Position numbers and translations under genes: made by a program
Notes under the pieces: generated by a model
What the model was told of the DNA's origin: nothing
Database searches by the model: none
Seen by the model: the letters and a program-made list of their open reading frames with translations, nothing else
In this document: positions 53,556-62,027 of the stretch, piece after piece
Position numbering within the stretch: position 1 is the first letter of the stretch
Layout: every line of letters starts with the position of its first letter
From: Chitinophagaceae bacterium
GTDB taxonomy: Bacteria; Bacteroidota; Bacteroidia; Chitinophagales; Chitinophagaceae
Assembly (NCBI GenBank): GCA_947451935.1
Contig: CANGBH010000009.1
Span: 1-62,076, forward strand
Length of the DNA stretch: 62,076 nucleotides
Direction of reading: 5' to 3'

Positions 53556-54653
53556 ATGGAGCTGGAGAAAAAACGTATGGAACTAAATTTGATGGGGGAA
53601 GAGCCTGAATTTAAATTGGGTGAAGTTTGGATTCAAAACCTAAAAAAAATGACAAAGTTAAAGCAACATAGAAGAACGATTATATTCGCCGGTATAATAG
53701 TATCACTATTGGCTGGATCATTTTCTTTACTTAAAAGTGTTACATATACCGGCCGCGTGAACTTTGTGATCGAAGAAAATAAGCAAACTTCAGGCGGTTT
53801 ATTCTCTGCTTTGGCAGGCCAAGTAGGTTTGGATATGAGCTCGCTTTCTGGAAATTCTGGGATATTAGCTGGAGATAATATTCTTGAATTACTTAAGAGC
53901 CCAACTCTTTTAAAGAAAGTACTATTGTCATCTGATCCAGAAGATAGTACAAGGTCTCTTGCATGGGTTTATGCCACATCTAACGGCTATGCTGATAAGT
54001 TTCTTGCCAAAGCCGAAAAGAAAGAAATCTTTCTTCCAACATCAACCCCCATGCAAACAGGCATGCGAACTAGGGTTGAAGATAGCCTCCTTCAAATTAT
54101 TAACAAGCGAATCATTGAAAAAGAGCTTTCGGTATATAAGCCAGATAAAAAACTAAGCATTTTTAGTCTAGAGTTAACAACTAAGAATGAACGTATAACT
54201 CAGTTGATAAGTCTTCGTTTACTAGACCAGGTTTCAAAGTTATATATCGACACTAAGACAAGAAGGCTTCGCATTAACGTTGAAAGGTTGCAGCACAAGG
54301 CAGATAGTGTTTCTAGCCTATTGAACCAACGAACATATACGAGTGTATCAAAAGATTTAATCAATGCAAATCCATCTTTTATAAATACAGAAGCAGATTT
54401 AGAGATTTCACGAAGAGATAAATCGCTATTAAGTCTTATTTATAGCGACTTGAATAAGAGTTTAGATATAAGTAAAACTGCATTAATTCAAGAGACACCA
54501 ACAATAGAGATTATTGATAGTCCTGAATTGCCACTGAAAAAGAATGAATGGAAGTGGTATGTATTTTTCCCTGCCGGTTTTATACTTGGGGTACTTATTT
54601 CGGCATTTTTAGTAATTTACTTTATGCCATCAGCTCAAAAAGTTACTTCGTAA
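53556..54653 (+). CDS. Chain-length determinant (Wzz/PCP) protein without kinase domain (second)
   Basis: 365 residues. TM1 is near 41-59 (TIIFAGIIVSLLAGSFSLL) and TM2 near 334-357 (FFPAGFILGVLISAFLVIYF), around a periplasmic domain. TYTGRVNFVIEENKQTSGGL and the SALAGQVGLDMSSLSG stretch parallel the first Wzz at 14087, as does KELSVYKPDKKLSIFSLEL against LTVSKPDKKGTFVQVEM. ELPLKKNEWKW is the C-terminal Pro motif. No cytoplasmic kinase follows. It closes the polysaccharide locus and its 3' end meets the plsX gene tail-to-tail with an 11-base overlap. Confidence 0.88.
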   Translation: MELEKKRMELNLMGEEPEFKLGEVWIQNLKKMTKLKQHRRTIIFAGIIVSLLAGSFSLLKSVTYTGRVNFVIEENKQTSGGLFSALAGQVGLDMSSLSGNSGILAGDNILELLKSPTLLKKVLLSSDPEDSTRSLAWVYATSNGYADKFLAKAEKKEIFLPTSTPMQTGMRTRVEDSLLQIINKRIIEKELSVYKPDKKLSIFSLELTTKNERITQLISLRLLDQVSKLYIDTKTRRLRINVERLQHKADSVSSLLNQRTYTSVSKDLINANPSFINTEADLEISRRDKSLLSLIYSDLNKSLDISKTALIQETPTIEIIDSPELPLKKNEWKWYVFFPAGFILGVLISAFLVIYFMPSAQKVTS

Positions 54654-55581
54654 ACTTTTCTTTTATTTTTCCTAGAAGGTCCTTTTGAATCATACGTTCA
54701 GCAAGGGTAATCATGTTCTTAAATGCCTTGGCATGTGAAATTCCGTGGCCAATAATGACTGGCTTGTTTACGCCAAGTACGGGTACGCCGCCATATTGCT
54801 CAAATTCAAACATATCAAAAAAGGGATCTTTTATTCCTCTTGCTTGTATAAAGGGATAAACACTTTCAGCAAGTTTTAATACCACATTTCCTGTGAATCC
54901 TTCGCAAACCATCACATCTGCTTTGTCTAAAAAGATATCTCTACCTTCTATGTTGCCAATGAAATTTATCGATGTTTCTTCCTTAAGAAGTGGGTAAGCT
55001 GCCTGTGCCAATATGTTTCCTTTTCCTTCTTCCTCTCCAATGTTAATCAATCCAACCCTAGGCGATGGAATGTTAAGCACTTGCTCTGCAAAAAGCGATC
55101 CTAAAATAGCAAATTGAACTAGGTTTTCTGGTTTGCAATCTGAATTGATACCTGCATCAAGTAGCCAGCCAAGTTTACCATTTTCTCTTGGCATATATGC
55201 TCCGATAGTCGGGCGATGAATACCTTCAATGGCTTTAATGCTGAATAAAGATCCAACCATCATAGCACCCGTATTTCCTGCGCTAATGAAAGCATCTACA
55301 TCTCCTTTTGCGAGGTGTTGAAATCCAATGGATATGGATGAATCTGGTTTTTCACGCATTGCCTTGGTAGGGTGCTCATGCATGTCTATCACCTGTGTTG
55401 TGTGTACAAGAGTACAGGTATTTTGGTCGATGCCATGTTCCGCTAGGAGAGCTTTAATAGCCTCTGAATCTCCAAATAGGGTTAGTTGGGCATCTTGATT
55501 ATCTTCTCTAAATAGTTTGATCCCTTTTATGGCTTCAAGCGGTGCGAAATCGCCGCCCATCATGTCAAGTCCAATATTCAT
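54643..55581 (-). CDS. plsX: Phosphate acyltransferase PlsX
   Basis: 312 residues. The start NIGLDMMGGDFAPLEAIKGI is the PlsX signature; THPTKAMREKPDSS-type (MHEHPTKAMREKPDSSISIG), FISAGNTGAMMVGSLF, NIGEEEGKGN and VCEGFTGNVVLKLAES are further family blocks. It converts acyl-ACP and phosphate to acyl-phosphate at the start of phospholipid synthesis, as a peripheral membrane enzyme. It follows rpmF in the common DUF177-rpmF-plsX order, but a hairpin with a T-run lies between rpmF and plsX, so it may depend on its own promoter or on read-through. Confidence 0.96.
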   Translation of the reverse strand: MNIGLDMMGGDFAPLEAIKGIKLFREDNQDAQLTLFGDSEAIKALLAEHGIDQNTCTLVHTTQVIDMHEHPTKAMREKPDSSISIGFQHLAKGDVDAFISAGNTGAMMVGSLFSIKAIEGIHRPTIGAYMPRENGKLGWLLDAGINSDCKPENLVQFAILGSLFAEQVLNIPSPRVGLINIGEEEGKGNILAQAAYPLLKEETSINFIGNIEGRDIFLDKADVMVCEGFTGNVVLKLAESVYPFIQARGIKDPFFDMFEFEQYGGVPVLGVNKPVIIGHGISHAKAFKNMITLAERMIQKDLLGKIKEKFTK

Positions 55582-55610
55582 GATACAAATATCCTCAGAT
55601 TAATCTAAAT

Positions 55611-55653
55611 AAAAAATTCCAAGCACCTACTTTATTCAAGTGGTGGTTGGAAT
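55611..55653 (-). terminator. Rho-independent terminator or attenuator between rpmF and plsX
   Basis: On the minus strand ATTCCAA-C-CACC pairs with GGTG-C-TTGGAAT around a short loop, followed by TTTTTTATTT. It lies just after rpmF and about 30 bases before the plsX start. Confidence 0.7.
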
Positions 55654-55674
55654 TTATTGAAAATAAGCTTTTTA

Positions 55675-55866
55675 TCAGTTGATAGGGGACTTCTCCGCTA
55701 CTACCTTGCCTTTGTACATCAGCTTTCCTTCGCTTACATGTGCACGGTGGCGTACATGAATTTCTCCGGTAGTTGAGTCTTTGCTCAGTGTTACTGTTTC
55801 AGCCTTGTAATGTGTCCTTCTCTTAGCACTTCTTTGTTGAGAATGACGGCGTTTTGGATTTGGCAT
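55675..55866 (-). CDS. rpmF: 50S ribosomal protein L32
   Basis: 63 residues. MPNPKRRHSQQRSAKRRTHY is the L32 start and HVRHRAHVSEGKLMYKGKVV the family's end. There are no cysteines, so this is the zinc-free form common in Bacteroidota. It is encoded 11 bases after the DUF177 gene and shares its promoter. Confidence 0.96.
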   Translation of the reverse strand: MPNPKRRHSQQRSAKRRTHYKAETVTLSKDSTTGEIHVRHRAHVSEGKLMYKGKVVAEKSPIN

Positions 55867-55877
55867 CTTTTCTTGTT

Positions 55878-56417
55878 TTAGTTATTTCTGAATTTATCCA
55901 ATCCTTTCCAGATTGTATTTTCTTGTTTGTCTTCTGTTTCTTTCAATTTTTCTAGCATAGCTAGTACATCTTTGTTGCAGGTAGATTCGCCCAATTCGTC
56001 CGTTTCACAAACTGGATGGGTTGGCATACTCAGTTGAATGAATTCATAAATCCAGTCATGAATGTCGAGGTGTGTTTCATTCCAAGAAATGAAACTTACA
56101 TCAGGATCATCATTGCTAGCATTCATTTCCTCAGGGTTTTCAACCATTTTTACAAGGACTTCAAAATCGTCCCATAAGTTGATTTCCAATGGATTACCAC
56201 AGCGATTGCAAATCATGTCTGTTTTTCCACCAACTTCAAATTTCAATTGGAGGAAAGTAGCATGTTTATCAAGCAAAAGCTTGATAGTAGCATTGCAATT
56301 GCTGAATTCAGCTGATTTTTCTGCATCAAAGAACGTATCCCCTATAGTATACTCAAACTCAGTTATGCCTGGTTTTAATCCAACAAAAGCTATTTCAAAA
56401 TCCCGGCGCCCTGTCAT
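55878..56417 (-). CDS. DUF177 (YceD-like) family protein
   Basis: 179 residues. Cys70 and Cys73 (CNRCGNPLEI) and Cys137 and Cys147 (CETDELGESTC) form two zinc-like pairs. LWDDFEVLVKM and DIHDWIYEFIQLSMPTHPVC are the conserved DUF177 strand and helix. In E. coli, YceD is encoded next to rpmF and takes part in 23S rRNA processing; the same order here (DUF177 gene, rpmF) supports the assignment. It is the first gene of the unit and sits 23 bases after its promoter's -7 box. Confidence 0.92.
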   Translation of the reverse strand: MTGRRDFEIAFVGLKPGITEFEYTIGDTFFDAEKSAEFSNCNATIKLLLDKHATFLQLKFEVGGKTDMICNRCGNPLEINLWDDFEVLVKMVENPEEMNASNDDPDVSFISWNETHLDIHDWIYEFIQLSMPTHPVCETDELGESTCNKDVLAMLEKLKETEDKQENTIWKGLDKFRNN

Positions 56418-56439
56418 TACTGGTACTTTTAAGGGAGTG

Positions 56440-56472
56440 CAAATGTAAGTTGTTCAAGTTAATTCACCAAAA
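56440..56472 (-). promoter_or_regulatory. Bacteroidota-type promoter of the DUF177-rpmF unit
   Basis: On the minus strand TTTTG (56472-56468) is followed after a 20-base spacer by TACATTTG (56447-56440), a perfect TAnnTTTG, then CACTCCC, as at the tRNA-Lys promoter. Confidence 0.78.
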
Positions 56473-56566
56473 GAACTGGTGCCTATTGGGCTGATAAAGT
56501 AGAAGAAATATTCAACATCACCTCTTTTTTAACGTCGCTGCCTCAAAACAGGCTATTTTTATACTT

Positions 56567-57673
56567 ATGAAGGCCATTCGAAAGTATGCCAATTTTATTG
56601 TACTTGGGTTATTGGTTATTGGTGCCAATTGGTTCGTGAACTCACCAGAAAGGGTAGAATCGTTGTATACAAAGGGGCTCTATTCCTTTACATCTAAGGT
56701 ATTTAGGGCGGTTTTGGGGTGGATACCATTCAGTATAGGCGATATCACCTACTTTTTTATCATTCTGATCATAGTTTTACGGTTTCTGCGAATTTTTAGA
56801 AAAAAGTCCCCAGAACAACCCATTTGGCCCAAATTAAAACAAGCATTGTTAAAGGGTCTTGTTTTGATTGTTTGGACTTGGTTAATTTTTCAAGTTCTCT
56901 GGGGGTTTAACTACTATAGAGAAAATGTAGGCGTACAATTTAAGTTGAGTGATAAAGAACCATCGCCAAATGAACTGCATCAATTAGCTTCTTATTTGCT
57001 TAGTGAGACCAATACCTATGCAGATGGTCGAAGTGTTAAACAATTCAACAAGGAAAAAGAACTTAGTGTCATAAGTCAAGCGTATGATTCAATGGCTAAG
57101 CAGTATTCTTTTTTAACGTATTCAAATCCTTCATTTAAGGCTTCACTTTTTGGTGTGTTAGGAAATTATATGGGCTATGGAGGATACTATAATCCTTTTT
57201 CTGGAGAAGCTCAGGTGAATGATCGGCTTCCAGTTTTTCTTTTGCCTTTCACTAGTGCACATGAAGTAGCCCACCAACTTGGCTATGCTAAAGAAAGTGA
57301 CGCGAATTTTATTGGCTACTTAGCTTCTGTGCATTCCACCGATAGTAGCTTGAAGTATTCTGCCAGCCTAGAAATGTTCTTGTATACAAATGCCGCGCTC
57401 AAAAAATATGACAGTGTAGCTTCAAAAAAATTATATGATTCACTTGGTTCTATAGCTAGATATGATTTGAAAATCTACAAATCGTACATCCAGAAATATC
57501 AGGGACCAATAGATGAGTTAACTACTCGATTTTATACGCAGTTCCTGCATTTAAACAACCAACCAGAGGGCATGCAATCGTATAGTAGGGTGGTGTATTG
57601 GTTGTTTAATTATTGGGATACTAAAAAAGCAGAGGCGCTATGTAAAAAGGGGCATAGGCACAAAGGGGCATAG
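56567..57673 (+). CDS. DUF3810 membrane protein with zinc-protease motif
   Basis: 368 residues. Three N-terminal hydrophobic helices (FIVLGLLVIGANWFV, DITYFFIILIIVLRFL, VLIVWTWLIFQVLWGFNYY) precede a soluble domain with the gluzincin-like HEVAH (His232, Glu233, His236) in TSAHEVAHQLGYAKESDANF, with a later Glu in the ESDANF segment as possible third ligand. The domain is that of DUF3810, a Bacteroidota/Firmicutes family of unproven peptidases. The C-terminus CKKGHRHKGA is encoded by the octamer repeat that follows, so the stop codon lies inside a repeat; the ancestral end was probably near the ALCKK residues. Confidence 0.9.
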   Translation: MKAIRKYANFIVLGLLVIGANWFVNSPERVESLYTKGLYSFTSKVFRAVLGWIPFSIGDITYFFIILIIVLRFLRIFRKKSPEQPIWPKLKQALLKGLVLIVWTWLIFQVLWGFNYYRENVGVQFKLSDKEPSPNELHQLASYLLSETNTYADGRSVKQFNKEKELSVISQAYDSMAKQYSFLTYSNPSFKASLFGVLGNYMGYGGYYNPFSGEAQVNDRLPVFLLPFTSAHEVAHQLGYAKESDANFIGYLASVHSTDSSLKYSASLEMFLYTNAALKKYDSVASKKLYDSLGSIARYDLKIYKSYIQKYQGPIDELTTRFYTQFLHLNNQPEGMQSYSRVVYWLFNYWDTKKAEALCKKGHRHKGA

Positions 57674-57778
57674 GCACAAAGTGGCATAGTAAAAACGACA
57701 AAAAAATGGTTTAATTACTATGTGCCTTTGTGCCTATGCCCCTTTTCATTTATGCCTTTGTGCCTGCGTCCCTTTTTT
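57648..57778. repeat. Octamer-based inverted repeat between convergent genes
   Basis: The left arm (57648-57688) is built of 8-base words: aggggcat, aggcacaa, aggggcat, aggcacaa, agtggcat. The right arm (57716-57745) reads as the reverse complement with one 16-base unit fewer (tatgtgcctttgtgcctatg, then cccctttt), with a second reversed set up to 57775 (tatgcctttgtgcctgcgtc, then cctttttt). The loop is about 28 bases. The transcript would form a strong hairpin next to a T-run, so it may terminate both convergent genes. The words aaggcaca and aagggacg also occur at 6012-6043. Confidence 0.8.
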
Positions 57779-57795
57779 ATATTATCTAAAATGAA

Positions 57796-58662
57796 TTAAT
57801 GCTCATTACTTTCTATTCTCATAGAGAATCCTTTTCCGCCCATCACACTGCCCATTGGCTTGATATCATATCCTTTAGGAATTTCAAAGATTTTGTCGTC
57901 GATAGAAGCGTCTACCTGAACTTTTAATACCGTCATGTGAATTTTGAAACCATTATCTCTGGATATTTCGTATTCCATAGGGAACCCTTCAATTAATTCC
58001 ATTCCTGGAGTTGACATCATCGACATCATACCACCTCGTCCACCAAACCCAGATTTGCTACCAGGTTTTGTTGATTCGGATGCAATTTTAAATTCCGGGT
58101 TGTACCAAATAGCAGTCTCATCTATTTTGCCATTCCTCCCTTTACTCTTAATGGTTACTTTTTTACATACATAGCCAGCTATCTTTTTGGTTTCTTCAGA
58201 ATAAATCAATTCGGGCTTATCCTCTTTGAATGTAATGCCCATGGCCTGAAGGGTATCCTTTTTCAATTGCCTCATGGAATCCATTTGAGCCATCATCGCT
58301 TCATTCTCTGCATCGGTTGAAGTAAATCCCATTTTCTTACCCATAGCTTCAATGAGGGTAGTTGTTTTTTTATTTTTTCTATCGATGATAGTCACATTAT
58401 TCCCAAAGTCTGATTGACTTTCCGTTTTCATGAAATCAGGGGTATAATATATAGTTGAGGTCGTTTCCATTCCACCTGGCATGGACATAGCCGCTCCATC
58501 TCCGCCGCCACTTGGACTAACGGCAATGGCCATACCGCCGTTTTCAGGAAAAGTCATTTCTGTTTTTGCCTTAACAATGGCATTGTTAATTGATTTTGGC
58601 TGAGCTACTAAAAGTGAAACGAATATGACCATTCCACAGAAAAGGGTGATTATTTTTTTCAT
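57796..58662 (-). CDS. DUF4412 (GLPGLI-like) secreted protein
   Basis: 288 residues with a signal peptide (MKKIITLFCGMVIFVSLLVAQ). The mature domain contains STIYYTPDFMKTESQSDFGN and NVTIIDRKNKKTTTLIEAMG, ETKKIAGYVCKKVTIKSKG, and TAIWYNPEFKI, the pattern of the DUF4412 beta-sheet domain in periplasmic proteins of Bacteroidota. A Gly/Met-rich insert (SKSGFGGRGGMMSMMSTPG) and a second (SPSGGGDGAAMSMPGGM) are unusual. It is convergent with the DUF3810 gene across the octamer hairpin. Function unknown. Confidence 0.83.
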   Translation of the reverse strand: MKKIITLFCGMVIFVSLLVAQPKSINNAIVKAKTEMTFPENGGMAIAVSPSGGGDGAAMSMPGGMETTSTIYYTPDFMKTESQSDFGNNVTIIDRKNKKTTTLIEAMGKKMGFTSTDAENEAMMAQMDSMRQLKKDTLQAMGITFKEDKPELIYSEETKKIAGYVCKKVTIKSKGRNGKIDETAIWYNPEFKIASESTKPGSKSGFGGRGGMMSMMSTPGMELIEGFPMEYEISRDNGFKIHMTVLKVQVDASIDDKIFEIPKGYDIKPMGSVMGGKGFSMRIESNEH

Positions 58663-58860
58663 GTTGTTGTATTCTGAACTACAAAATAAGAATATTATTT
58701 GTTGATTAGACGTTAATTATGACGAGAGGCATGCATATCTATTCATTTTTTTTCCAAAAGTTTGATAAAATAGCCTTCAGCAAAAAATCGCATTGGCTAA
58801 ATGGCATTGTCACTTGACTATTTGTTTATTTACCTTAAATTGCTTTTTCAATCTAACGAA

Positions 58861-60774
58861 ATGAAAAAAATAATACTTGCCTTTAGCGCAGCCTGCATGA
58901 TGCTTGCCTCTGTTGCGCAATCAACAAAAATCGCCATCATCCCTGAACCTACAGAACTAAAGCAAGGTGTTGGTTCGTTTAAAGTAACTGCCTCAACACA
59001 AATTTCAATTGGTAAAGATGATGCAAGTCTAGGTGTTGCGAACGAATTGAATGCGTCTTTTGAAAAGGCAGCCGGCTTCAAATTAAAAGTAAATACTGGA
59101 TCAGCTGCAACGACTAACTCAATCCAATTGAGCATATTGAAATCGGAAGATAAAGACCTTGGTAGTGAGGGATATCGTTTAGCATCTTCAGCTACAGGGG
59201 TTAAAATAACTGCCAATAAGCCAGCTGGTTTATTTTATGGTGTTCAAACCTTATTGCAATTGCTGCCTAACGAAATTGAAAGCAAAAAAGTAATCAAAGG
59301 TATAGCTTGGACAGTACCAGCTGTAAGCATCATGGATAAACCACGTTTTGGTTGGAGAGGATTGATGTTTGATGTGTCTAGGCACTTCTTCACCAAACAA
59401 GAAGTAAAAGAATTCATTGATGATATGGTTCGCTACAAATTCAACATGCTTCACCTGCATCTTACGGATGACCAAGGATGGAGAATTGAAATCAAAAGCT
59501 TGCCTAAGTTGACTGAAGTCGGTGCGTGGAATGTGAAGAAGACCGGCCAATTTAATTATTTCAGTCAGCCCGCAGATGATGAACCCCGCAATTATGGAGG
59601 GTTCTATACTCAAGAAGATATTAAAGATCTTGTTAAGTATGCAAAAGAAAAATATGTAGATATTATGCCAGAGGTTGATGTTCCAGGACATAGCCTTGCT
59701 GCAGTAGCGGCCTATCCTGAATTAAGTTCTACGCCTGGAAAATATAAAGTGAACTCTGGTGAGCCATTCATGGATTGGAGTGACACAGGATTCACTGCTA
59801 TGGTGGATAACACGCTTTGTCCTGCAAATGAAAAAGTGTATGAATTCTTAGATAAAGTATTTGGTGAAATCGCTACTCTTTTCCCTTTTGAATATATCCA
59901 TATGGGAGGCGATGAGTGTGCAAAGAATTTCTGGGAGAAAAGCGATCAAGTTAAAGCGCTTATGCAACGAGAGAATTTAAAAAATCAACATGAAGTTCAA
60001 TCATACTTTGTTGGTCGCGTGAATAAAATCATCAACTCAAAAGGAAAGAAAATGATGGGCTGGGACGAGATCCTTGAAGGTGGTTTGGTTGAAGGTGCAG
60101 CCGTTATGAGTTGGAGAGGAATGGAAGGTGGAATCGATGCTGCTAAAAAAGGACATGAAGTGGTTATGACACCTAATAGTCACGTGTACTTAGATTTCAT
60201 GCAATCAGATCCTGCTATAGAGCCTCCTGTATATGCATTATTAAGATTAAGTAAAACATACTCATTTGAACCAGTTCCAGAAGGGGTTGATCCCAAAGTG
60301 ATAAAAGGTGCTCAAGCAAATGAATGGACAGAACAGATTTTTAATACACGTCATTTGCAATATATGATATGGCCTAGAAGTCTTGCAGTTTCTGAAATTG
60401 CATGGTCTCCTAAAAAGACTAGAAATTGGGATGATTTCATCACGCGTGTTGAAGATCATTTCGACCGTTTCAATTTTGCAGATAGAAAGTATGCACCTAG
60501 TATTTATGATCCATTAGTCAATGTGAAGAAGGGCGAAAAAAACAAGTTGCTAGTAGACTTCGATTCAGAGATTTCAGGGCTCGACATTCATTATAGTTTT
60601 GATAATTCGTATCCTGATAATCATTATGCAAAATATGATGGCACCTCAATTGAAGTCCCCGTTGATGCCATAAAACTTATCTTAATCAGTTACAGAAATG
60701 GCAAGCCTATCGGCAGAATGATGACTATAGGAATAGATGATTTGAAAAAAAGGGCGGAGAAAAAAGTTAATTAG
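58861..60774 (+). CDS. Beta-N-acetylhexosaminidase, GH20
   Basis: 637 residues from the ATG at 58861, which opens a signal peptide (MKKIILAFSAACMMLASVAQ); an in-frame ATG at 58801 adds 20 residues that do not fit. A GH20b N-domain (~20-140) precedes the catalytic barrel: RFGWRGLMFDVSRHFFTKQE, LHLHLTDDQGWRIEIKSLPK, DIMPEVDVPGHS, and the catalytic pair Asp351-Glu352 in HMGGDECAKNFW. QANEWTEQIFNTRHLQYMIW and WPRSLAVSEIAWSPKKTRNW close the barrel. A C-terminal beta domain follows. It removes terminal GlcNAc/GalNAc from chitin, glycans or peptidoglycan fragments, in the periplasm or at the surface. Confidence 0.95.
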   Translation: MKKIILAFSAACMMLASVAQSTKIAIIPEPTELKQGVGSFKVTASTQISIGKDDASLGVANELNASFEKAAGFKLKVNTGSAATTNSIQLSILKSEDKDLGSEGYRLASSATGVKITANKPAGLFYGVQTLLQLLPNEIESKKVIKGIAWTVPAVSIMDKPRFGWRGLMFDVSRHFFTKQEVKEFIDDMVRYKFNMLHLHLTDDQGWRIEIKSLPKLTEVGAWNVKKTGQFNYFSQPADDEPRNYGGFYTQEDIKDLVKYAKEKYVDIMPEVDVPGHSLAAVAAYPELSSTPGKYKVNSGEPFMDWSDTGFTAMVDNTLCPANEKVYEFLDKVFGEIATLFPFEYIHMGGDECAKNFWEKSDQVKALMQRENLKNQHEVQSYFVGRVNKIINSKGKKMMGWDEILEGGLVEGAAVMSWRGMEGGIDAAKKGHEVVMTPNSHVYLDFMQSDPAIEPPVYALLRLSKTYSFEPVPEGVDPKVIKGAQANEWTEQIFNTRHLQYMIWPRSLAVSEIAWSPKKTRNWDDFITRVEDHFDRFNFADRKYAPSIYDPLVNVKKGEKNKLLVDFDSEISGLDIHYSFDNSYPDNHYAKYDGTSIEVPVDAIKLILISYRNGKPIGRMMTIGIDDLKKRAEKKVN

Positions 60775-60925
60775 ACGTTAGATGATAGAAGTTAGATGTT
60801 AGTTCTGACTAAATAGTATAATCTACTGTTTGCATATTTAAACTATAACTAACATCCATCTTCTAGCGTCTAACTTCTTACATCTAACATCTATCATCTA
60901 ACGTCTAATGTCTAACATCTATTTC
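60772..60925. repeat. Heptamer-based inverted repeat
   Basis: Left arm 60772-60803 reads ttagacg, ttagatg, atagaag, ttagatg, ttag in 7-base steps. Right arm 60849-60925 reads eleven heptamers of the type ctaacat/ctatcat/ctaacgt in register. The arms are reverse complements apart from length, separated by about 45 bases of AT-rich DNA. The repeat fills the gap between the hexosaminidase and the oxidoreductase genes and could act as a hairpin terminator of the former. Confidence 0.82.
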
Positions 60926-60938
60926 AATAAAAAAAGGT

Positions 60939-61931
60939 ATGCAAATAAAATGGGGTATTCTCGCGTGCGGTAGGATTGCAAAAAAGTTTGCATCGGATTT
61001 GAAGTTGGTAGAAGGAGGGGAGCTCTATGCAGTAGCTTCACGAAATAAACAAACAGCCCTAGAATTCACAAAAGAATATCCTGCACAAAAAGCATATGGT
61101 TCTTATGAGGAGTTGGTTTCAGACCCTGAAGTGGATGCCATTTATGTAGCTAGTCCGCATGCGATGCACCATGAGCATACATTGCTTTGTCTGAAACACG
61201 GTAAAGCTGTTTTATGTGAAAAGGCTTTTGCTATCAATTCGAAACAAGCATTAGAAATGGTGGAATTGGCCAGAGTAAATAAGGTGTTTTTAATGGAGGC
61301 TCTTTGGAGCCGTTTTCTTCCCCATTACCTAAAAGTTAGGGAGATGATTGATCAAGGTAAGATAGGGGAGATTAAAGGGGTAATGGCAAATTTTGGGTTT
61401 AAGCCTACGCCACCTATACCAGATCGTTTATATAATCCGGCATTGGGCGGAGGCGCCTTGCTTGATATTGGCATTTACACAGTGTTTTTTGCTCAGTCTT
61501 TATTGGGAAAACCGGACTCTATTTTGGCTACTATGGATCCTGCCGATACCGGGGTGGATAATCAATGCTCAATCATATTTAAATACAAGAACGGTAGCAC
61601 AGCCACTTTGTTTTCTACATTAGTTTCTAACCTAGAGACTGATGCGGATATATTTGGAACAGAAGGTAGAATTCGCTTATCTAGCCGATTTTATGAACCT
61701 AGCTCCACCATCTATTATTACCCTGACAAGGTTGACAGCCGTACTGAAATACCTGTGGGGAGAGAGTCAGGATTTGGCTATCAATATGAAATCCGTCATG
61801 TTCAGGAGTGCCTAGCTCAAGGACTAACAGAAAGTCCAATTTATCCTCTGTCTGATACATTAGATTTGATGGAGACTTTAGATAGAATTAGGGCTGAGAT
61901 GGGACTTAAATACGATGTCGATAAGGCCTAG
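60939..61931 (+). CDS. Gfo/Idh/MocA family NAD(P)-dependent oxidoreductase
   Basis: 330 residues. The Rossmann start is WGILACGRIAKKFASDLKLV; EVDAIYVASPHAMHHEHTLL and CEKAFAINSKQALEMVELA carry the family's E-K motif (Glu-Lys in CEKA). GGGALLDIGIYTVFFAQSLL follows, with the catalytic-type Asp-x-GIY and adjacent residues of the dihydrodiol-dehydrogenase-like subgroup. It oxidises or reduces a sugar or cyclic polyol; the substrate is open. Because it follows a hexosaminidase it may serve amino-sugar metabolism, which is inferred from position. Confidence 0.92.
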   Translation: MQIKWGILACGRIAKKFASDLKLVEGGELYAVASRNKQTALEFTKEYPAQKAYGSYEELVSDPEVDAIYVASPHAMHHEHTLLCLKHGKAVLCEKAFAINSKQALEMVELARVNKVFLMEALWSRFLPHYLKVREMIDQGKIGEIKGVMANFGFKPTPPIPDRLYNPALGGGALLDIGIYTVFFAQSLLGKPDSILATMDPADTGVDNQCSIIFKYKNGSTATLFSTLVSNLETDADIFGTEGRIRLSSRFYEPSSTIYYYPDKVDSRTEIPVGRESGFGYQYEIRHVQECLAQGLTESPIYPLSDTLDLMETLDRIRAEMGLKYDVDKA

Positions 61932-62027
61932 TTGTAGTTATTCAGACATCCTGCAAAACATCCACATTTTGCCCTAAAAAATGTCAATTACTGCCTGTTT
62001 TTTGTTCATAATGGTGTGAATAACTAG

